DNA from: Climacium dendroides
Taxonomy: Eukaryota > Streptophyta > Bryopsida > Hypnales > Climaciaceae
NCBI GenBank assembly: GCA_950106755.1
Contig: OX467082.1
Coordinates: 25,420,001-25,484,000 of the forward strand
DNA: 64,000 nucleotides
Reading direction: 5' to 3'
Both the position numbers and the translations under genes were made by a program. Shown in pieces: positions 59,613-64,000 of the stretch (positions are counted from its first letter, which is position 1; each line of letters starts with the position of its first letter). The notes under the pieces were generated by a model. It was not told the DNA's origin, made no database searches, and was given only the letters and a program-made list of their open reading frames with translations.

Positions 59613-60880
59613 ATGGCGTGCTCAGCAGCGGTTGCCAGCAGCGTCAGCGCGGCCCTCGCGCCAGTCGCCGCAAGGCAGGGACTGGTGAGGCAGCAGGGAC
59701 TGGGATCCGTCGCCCCGCTGGGAGCCAGCTTCAAGGTCGCCAACAAGAGCCGGATGGTCATGAGGTAATTGTCATTGGGAGGGAGGGAGGGAGGGTTGGG
59801 AATCGCGAATTGGAATGGAAATGGTGGGGTTTTTTTCTCGTCGTGGTCAGGTTAGGTAGGGGATGGTGTTTCGAGCTTGAATTGGAGGTTGGGAATCTTG
59901 GCTTGCAGACACCTTCTTTGTCGTTGGACATGTTCCTGTGGGTGGAGATGGAATGGATTGGAATGTGGGATTGCTGTAACGGGATGTGGATTGAAGCCCC
60001 GTTTGCATGTTCTCTCCATAGTAGATCTTCCCGGAATGTGCATTTGGGGGAGGGGCCGGGCACGTTAGTTATGGTGTTTAGAATTTCAATTGAATGGATT
60101 GTATGATTTCCGCAATGGTGGGGTGGATTGCTGCTCTGGAGTGGAGAGAATGCACATTTCGCAGAATGTAGATTCCAGGGGGTGTTCTTGCCACCACTCC
60201 TTCAATACAATTGCTTGGAATGGTTGGATGGAAGGAATTGGTCGAGTCTTATCAGATAATTCACGGCATAAGAATGAAGTAGTGGTTTTGAACTGAATTC
60301 ATGAAAATGAATAATGTATGATTGCAATTGGGCCGCAGTGCTACTGAGGAGACATCCAGTGTATGTTGTTTTGGAGACACAACGTATCGCTGGCGTACAT
60401 TTCAGGTGTAGAGTCTCTTGAGCTGCACTGCATTCACCTGCTATGGTTGTACGCAAAAGTGTCAAATGCGTTCAGTCTTTTTATACTGGTGATTGTGGTT
60501 GCATTTATGTCACCAACATACTGCAATGTAGATGCATTAGGGATTTGTGTGTATCCAATTTGGACAAAATGCTGCAGCGTATTGATAATGAGAACATTCG
60601 GCTCTAATGAATTTGAATTGTATTGATCGAGTTCGCATTTGCTTGTGTTATTGTTTGCAGTGCTGCTCCCCAATCTAATAATAACAAGATTGCCAGCCTC
60701 ACGGGACTTGCGTTGTTGGCTGCTGCGGTGGTTCCGGAGCTCGCGGAAGCCGCACAACCCGGTGTCTCCCCCTCGTTGAAGAACTTGCTCTTGAGCGTCG
60801 TCGCTGGGGGCAGTGTCCTCACCGTCATTGGTGTAGCCGTTGCGGGAGTCTCCACTTTTGACCCCGTCAAGAGGAAGTAG
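59613..60880 (+). CDS. PSBX: PsbX, 4.1 kDa protein of photosystem II, two exons, 123 aa
   Basis: Single-helix subunit at the periphery of the photosystem II core near cytochrome b559 and PsbJ. Exons 59613-59764 and 60661-60880 join in phase 2. Residues 1-55 form a chloroplast transit peptide; a hydrophobic thylakoid-targeting segment (about 62-79, [20 protein letters not shown]) ends at a small-residue cleavage site. The mature 41-residue chain starts [14 protein letters not shown], has one membrane helix and ends FDPVKRK, the plant PsbX signature. The nuclear location and intron are as in other plants. The intron begins with a run of GGGA repeats. The start ATG opens a normal transit peptide. 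Confidence 0.94.
59777..59800 (+). promoter_or_regulatory. G-quadruplex-type G-run beside the psbX splice donor
   Basis: Five GGG runs separated by single A bases, then GGG after TT, start 13 bases after the exon 1 end. Such tracts can form intramolecular G-quadruplexes in RNA or DNA; G-runs next to donors are also intronic splicing enhancers. Confidence 0.45.
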
Positions 60881-62499
60881 ATCCTTTCTTTTTTGTGTAA
60901 TTTGACGACAATCTGTCTTCCCAAGTAAAACTTTAAACAATTTTTCCTGCACCACGCCGTGGCCATTCTGTATCATGTGTGTCCTCGTGTAAAGGGCTCT
61001 TTGTCCCTGACAGTTTTGAGTGTATCTATGTCGTCAGTTGCGGTCGAGGACACTAATTGTGTCACTTACTGTACTTTAAGAGTGCAGCAGCTCGACTTTA
61101 AGAGATATTTTTAGAGTTGTGGATTTATCTTCGGTTAAAAGTGTGGGTTATGATTCATTGTTATCAGAAGTTTCTGAATTCTTATGCAATGTCAAAAGTG
61201 GGCGTTGTGGACTCTAAGCAATGCCATTTCCTTCCAAAGTGCAGTGATCATAAGACATTGTGTCAAGATATGCTTACAGCGCTGGCTTGTGGGCGTTAAG
61301 AAGACGATTGGTTTTGTAATAGAGGGGTTGAAGCAGAGAAGTCCCTGTTGTACTGTACATTAGCACACATGATTAGTTGCCGAAAATGACACATTTCTGC
61401 CGGCTTGTACTTCGGTGACGCGATTCCCACTTCTCTGGGCCGTAGATTGCCGTTTACAATCTCGATTCTCATTCCCTGTTCCCTATTCTGTCATAAATGA
61501 TTGATGAAGGGGACTGTTGTAATCCACTCTTTATATATTAGGTCCGATCACTACTCTTTCTCTCAAAGCTGCTGTAGAAAGAGAGTGGAAAGATTGTTCA
61601 CGTACGTTACACATTCTTTTCAGTAATAACTTACATTGAGCATGTACATTCCAAAACAGCTTGGAATCGGCAAACTTGACTTTCTTAAATATCAATGGTG
61701 ACCACTCATGTGGATGGTGCACCTGTGAGATAACAATTCAGCAACCAACAAAAATCTCGCCCTAATGATCTTCAACGCCGCTCCAAATGCGTTCTAAAAC
61801 GGCCGTCTCGTTTTCTAATGAGACAGATGGAATAATCTCTTCCGCTTTTCGTAAACGAGTCAAGCAAGTTCCAGTAAGGCCTTTGGGCGAGTGTTGAAGA
61901 AGACGACTCAAACCGACAGGGCTCTCTGCTTGAAGTCCGGTTGCCTCGACGCCTTTTGAACATGCTCGAGTTAATCTGGTCACCATGACAGCAACATGTT
62001 AATTTTCCTAAGCAACATGCGTCGAAATAATAAATTATGAAAAGCAGATTCAGAGACCTCTCAAGTGAAATGCATGCACGCATCTAATATCAGCTATTCT
62101 CAAGCAATATCATTCTGCATAACAGATTAAGAGACATCTACTCACGTGTTCAAGTGTGCTTGTGCGGTACTGCGCAAACGAGTGAAAGACATCAAATCCT
62201 AATTCCCACGACGCACACCCACACATGTCAATGCCCTCCCCGCATGCTCAATAACCACTTATCAGAACAAAAGTAAGCTTCACTCAACCAAAGAGAAATT
62301 TTTCACGATGAAGCAAAGCTTTAATAAAACAAATGAGAGAGGTCTCGGCAAATAGGTTGGTAAAAGAAACTTAAATTTTCAACCCAGAGATTGGGTCCCT
62401 ATGAGAGGGATTTACATTTAACAGCCATATGGTCACCAGACTAGCTTTAACATACATTAGTACAGACATGAAAATCCACTTTGGCTGGCCAAACAGAAA
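60881..62499. other. psbX 3' flank and downstream side of the GTD-binding gene
   Basis: About the first 250 bases are probable psbX 3' untranslated region. A minus-strand frame at 61762-61986 (74 codons, rich in Arg, Ser and Leu) could be a further 3' exon of the neighbouring gene, but I cannot support it. Nothing else was seen. Confidence 0.4.
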
Positions 62500-64000
62500 T
62501 CATTGACCCTTGAATGGTGACCAAAAATGGAGTCGCTCACTACATTGGCAAAGCAACGAAGTATTATGAGGTTGCGAGACATTTTGTAAAAATACCTGAA
62601 TTTGCAGGGTCATTGGCATCCTCTTGCACAACTCTTGCTGTTCTATCCCCCGAAGCTCGAGCGACTGCTGAGAGGGGCCTTGGAGAAGTTTCATCTCTAC
62701 ATTCTCTCTCCTCAAAGCCTCAATGGTCTGCTTCATGAAATACTTATCAGCCTCCAAAGCTTTCAGTCGCTCTGTCAGCTCTTGCACATCTTCCTTCACA
62801 TCTAACGTGGTGTTATCCCGGGTTATGAGAGACTTGGAAACTCGCAAGGTCTTATACCTCACTTTCCCTTGCAAGTCTTCCCAATGCGAGCCCTTTTCAG
62901 CATCCTCCACTTCTTGAAGATGTGAAGGGTGAATCATACATAAGTACTCTCTTTCCTCATCCGTCCCAAAAGTCTGCAAGTCAGGCTTACCAAGGCGGTC
63001 TGAAGGAGTTGCCGGTTGCATCTCTGCATCTCCCATGACAAGTGCTGGGAATTCATTGGGCGACTTCTGAACCTCGTAGACATCATGCACAAACACGGAT
63101 TTCTCTGTGCACTCATCTGTGTCATCGGTGCCCCTGCACACTTCACCAGCCCTGAACTCACCTTCGTAAGCACTTAAACAACTAGGACGTTCATCACGTC
63201 TGCCTCCGTCTTCTACCTCTTCTACCGACAATGATGCACTCACCAATTGCTCTTCACCACAGTCGTCCTCCTCAAATAACCTTCGCCGCAAAGAATCGTC
63301 TCTTGTGAGAGCTCCCGCAGAAGATTCATCATTTCCTGACGAGATTGAGGCCTCAAGGTCATCACTACGAGTTTTAGACCTAGAGTCTCCGGTACTATTA
63401 GGGTGCTTGGTAACAGAATGGATTTGGACAGGGAGTCTTTTTCCATGCTGCTGCTGCTCAAATTTCATTACATACTCCAACACTGAAAGCCTTCTCTCGT
63501 CTTCTATTCGTCTCTCCTCCTTCGTTTGCTCCAAAGTCTTGAGCATGACATCCTGAGAGCCCCATCTCTTTTTCAGGTTGATAAATCCGGGAAATTCAGG
63601 TTTTCCATCATCTCTCTCTTTAAACTTCCTATCTTTCCTTTTAATACCATTGGGGACCCTTAAACCTAATTGAGCTTCCATGCCGCGACCTCCATCTTGC
63701 ACAAGTGCAGTGAGAAGCTCACTACGGCTAGTGCTAAATTTATCGACATACTTGGATTGACCATCTCTTCCAGCTCTAGGAGTCGTGACAATCTTCTCGT
63801 TTTTTACCAAAATTGGTGATTCCAACTTCTGAAAAACTATGCCTTCATCCGTTTTTGCTTTGGGCATTAGCAACGACTGCCTCCTCTCTTCTTTCACAAC
63901 AGTGTCCAACTTTTCTCTACACAAGCGAATCTCTTCCTCCAGAGCGATCTTCTCTTCTTCTCGGCTAACAAGCATCTCATTCAAGGCCTCAATTTCCTCC
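62500..64000 (-). CDS. GTD-binding (DUF593) / myosin-binding protein, C-terminal part, runs off the window
   Basis: Reading from the right edge, the frame opens with EEIEALNEMLVSREEEKIAL and EEEIRLCREKLD, matching the end of the zein-binding/GTD-binding coiled coil of plant MyoB proteins. These membrane-anchored receptors bind the globular tail of class XI myosins and ride on transport vesicles. A long polar linker (about residues 40-400 of the visible part) follows, then a conserved C-terminal coiled coil, LTERLKALEADKYFMKQTIE, also typical of the family. The N-terminal membrane anchor and most of the GTD domain lie beyond 64000. A CAG then GTATTTTT at about 62598 may be a donor, so the last 30 or so codons before the stop at 62500 may be intronic. 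Start not in the window. Confidence 0.8.
   Translation of the reverse strand, partial: EEIEALNEMLVSREEEKIALEEEIRLCREKLDTVVKEERRQSLLMPKAKTDEGIVFQKLESPILVKNEKIVTTPRAGRDGQSKYVDKFSTSRSELLTALVQDGGRGMEAQLGLRVPNGIKRKDRKFKERDDGKPEFPGFINLKKRWGSQDVMLKTLEQTKEERRIEDERRLSVLEYVMKFEQQQHGKRLPVQIHSVTKHPNSTGDSRSKTRSDDLEASISSGNDESSAGALTRDDSLRRRLFEEDDCGEEQLVSASLSVEEVEDGGRRDERPSCLSAYEGEFRAGEVCRGTDDTDECTEKSVFVHDVYEVQKSPNEFPALVMGDAEMQPATPSDRLGKPDLQTFGTDEEREYLCMIHPSHLQEVEDAEKGSHWEDLQGKVRYKTLRVSKSLITRDNTTLDVKEDVQELTERLKALEADKYFMKQTIEALRRENVEMKLLQGPSQQSLELRGIEQQELCKRMPMTLQIQVFLQNVSQPHNTSLLCQCSERLHFWSPFKGQ

Noticed and set aside
59038..59688. 216-codon plus-strand frame overlapping the MITE and psbX exon 1
   Set aside because: It is out of frame with PsbX and made from repeat and GC-rich promoter sequence.

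Overview
This is a nuclear segment of a land plant. It carries spliced genes with GT-AG introns, two nuclear-encoded photosystem II proteins (CP26/Lhcb5 and PsbX), a plant N-degron E3 ligase (PRT6), a plant GT1 glucosyltransferase, a SAUR and a GTD-binding (DUF593) protein. The style suggests a non-seed plant, probably a bryophyte such as a moss: introns of mostly 100-500 bases, a Lys/Ala/Pro-rich CP26 N-terminus, and gene islands separated by AT-rich repeat-filled DNA. That placement is inferred, not shown by any single marker.

Layout. 1-5160 is AT-rich and full of short inverted-repeat transposons. 5160-6442 is a GC-rich leader/promoter for PRT6 (+, 6443-23103), which I could splice into 45 exons and 1756 codons with consistent phase throughout. 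A UGT follows on the minus strand (24821-26781, three exons, 483 aa). 26782-29800 is AT-rich with no gene recognised. 29839-30530 is a decayed ~137-bp tandem array just upstream of CP26/LHCB5 (+, 30692-32415, five exons, 299 aa). A single-exon SAUR lies at 33904-34434 (-). Its upstream side runs into a tandem triplication (about 34940-42720) of 1.9, 2.9 and 2.9 kb units, the third carrying a small hAT-type insertion. 42720-48290 is AT-rich repeat DNA with further inverted-repeat elements. 48683-49045 is a possible small gene. 49062-51612 is a tandem duplication in which one copy has a PIF/Harbinger-type MITE and the other has the empty site. 51613-53600 is moderately gene-like and holds a 48-codon ORF with a strong signal peptide. 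53600-59230 is AT-rich with more MITEs, some apparently nested. psbX (+, 59613-60880, two exons, 123 aa) and the 3' part of a GTD-binding gene (-, 62500 to beyond the right edge) close the window.

The genes do not form a pathway; they are independent eukaryotic transcription units. CP26 and PsbX both serve photosystem II, and an identical 14-mer with a CCAAT box lies 190-225 bases upstream of each start codon. The most unusual feature of the non-coding DNA is a set of at least seven short elements of several families whose inverted ends start CCC.TAAAG-like and are flanked by TTAA, the target-site signature of piggyBac transposases, which are rarely reported from plants. No complete transposase gene was recognised, and I see no CRISPR, tRNA or rRNA gene.
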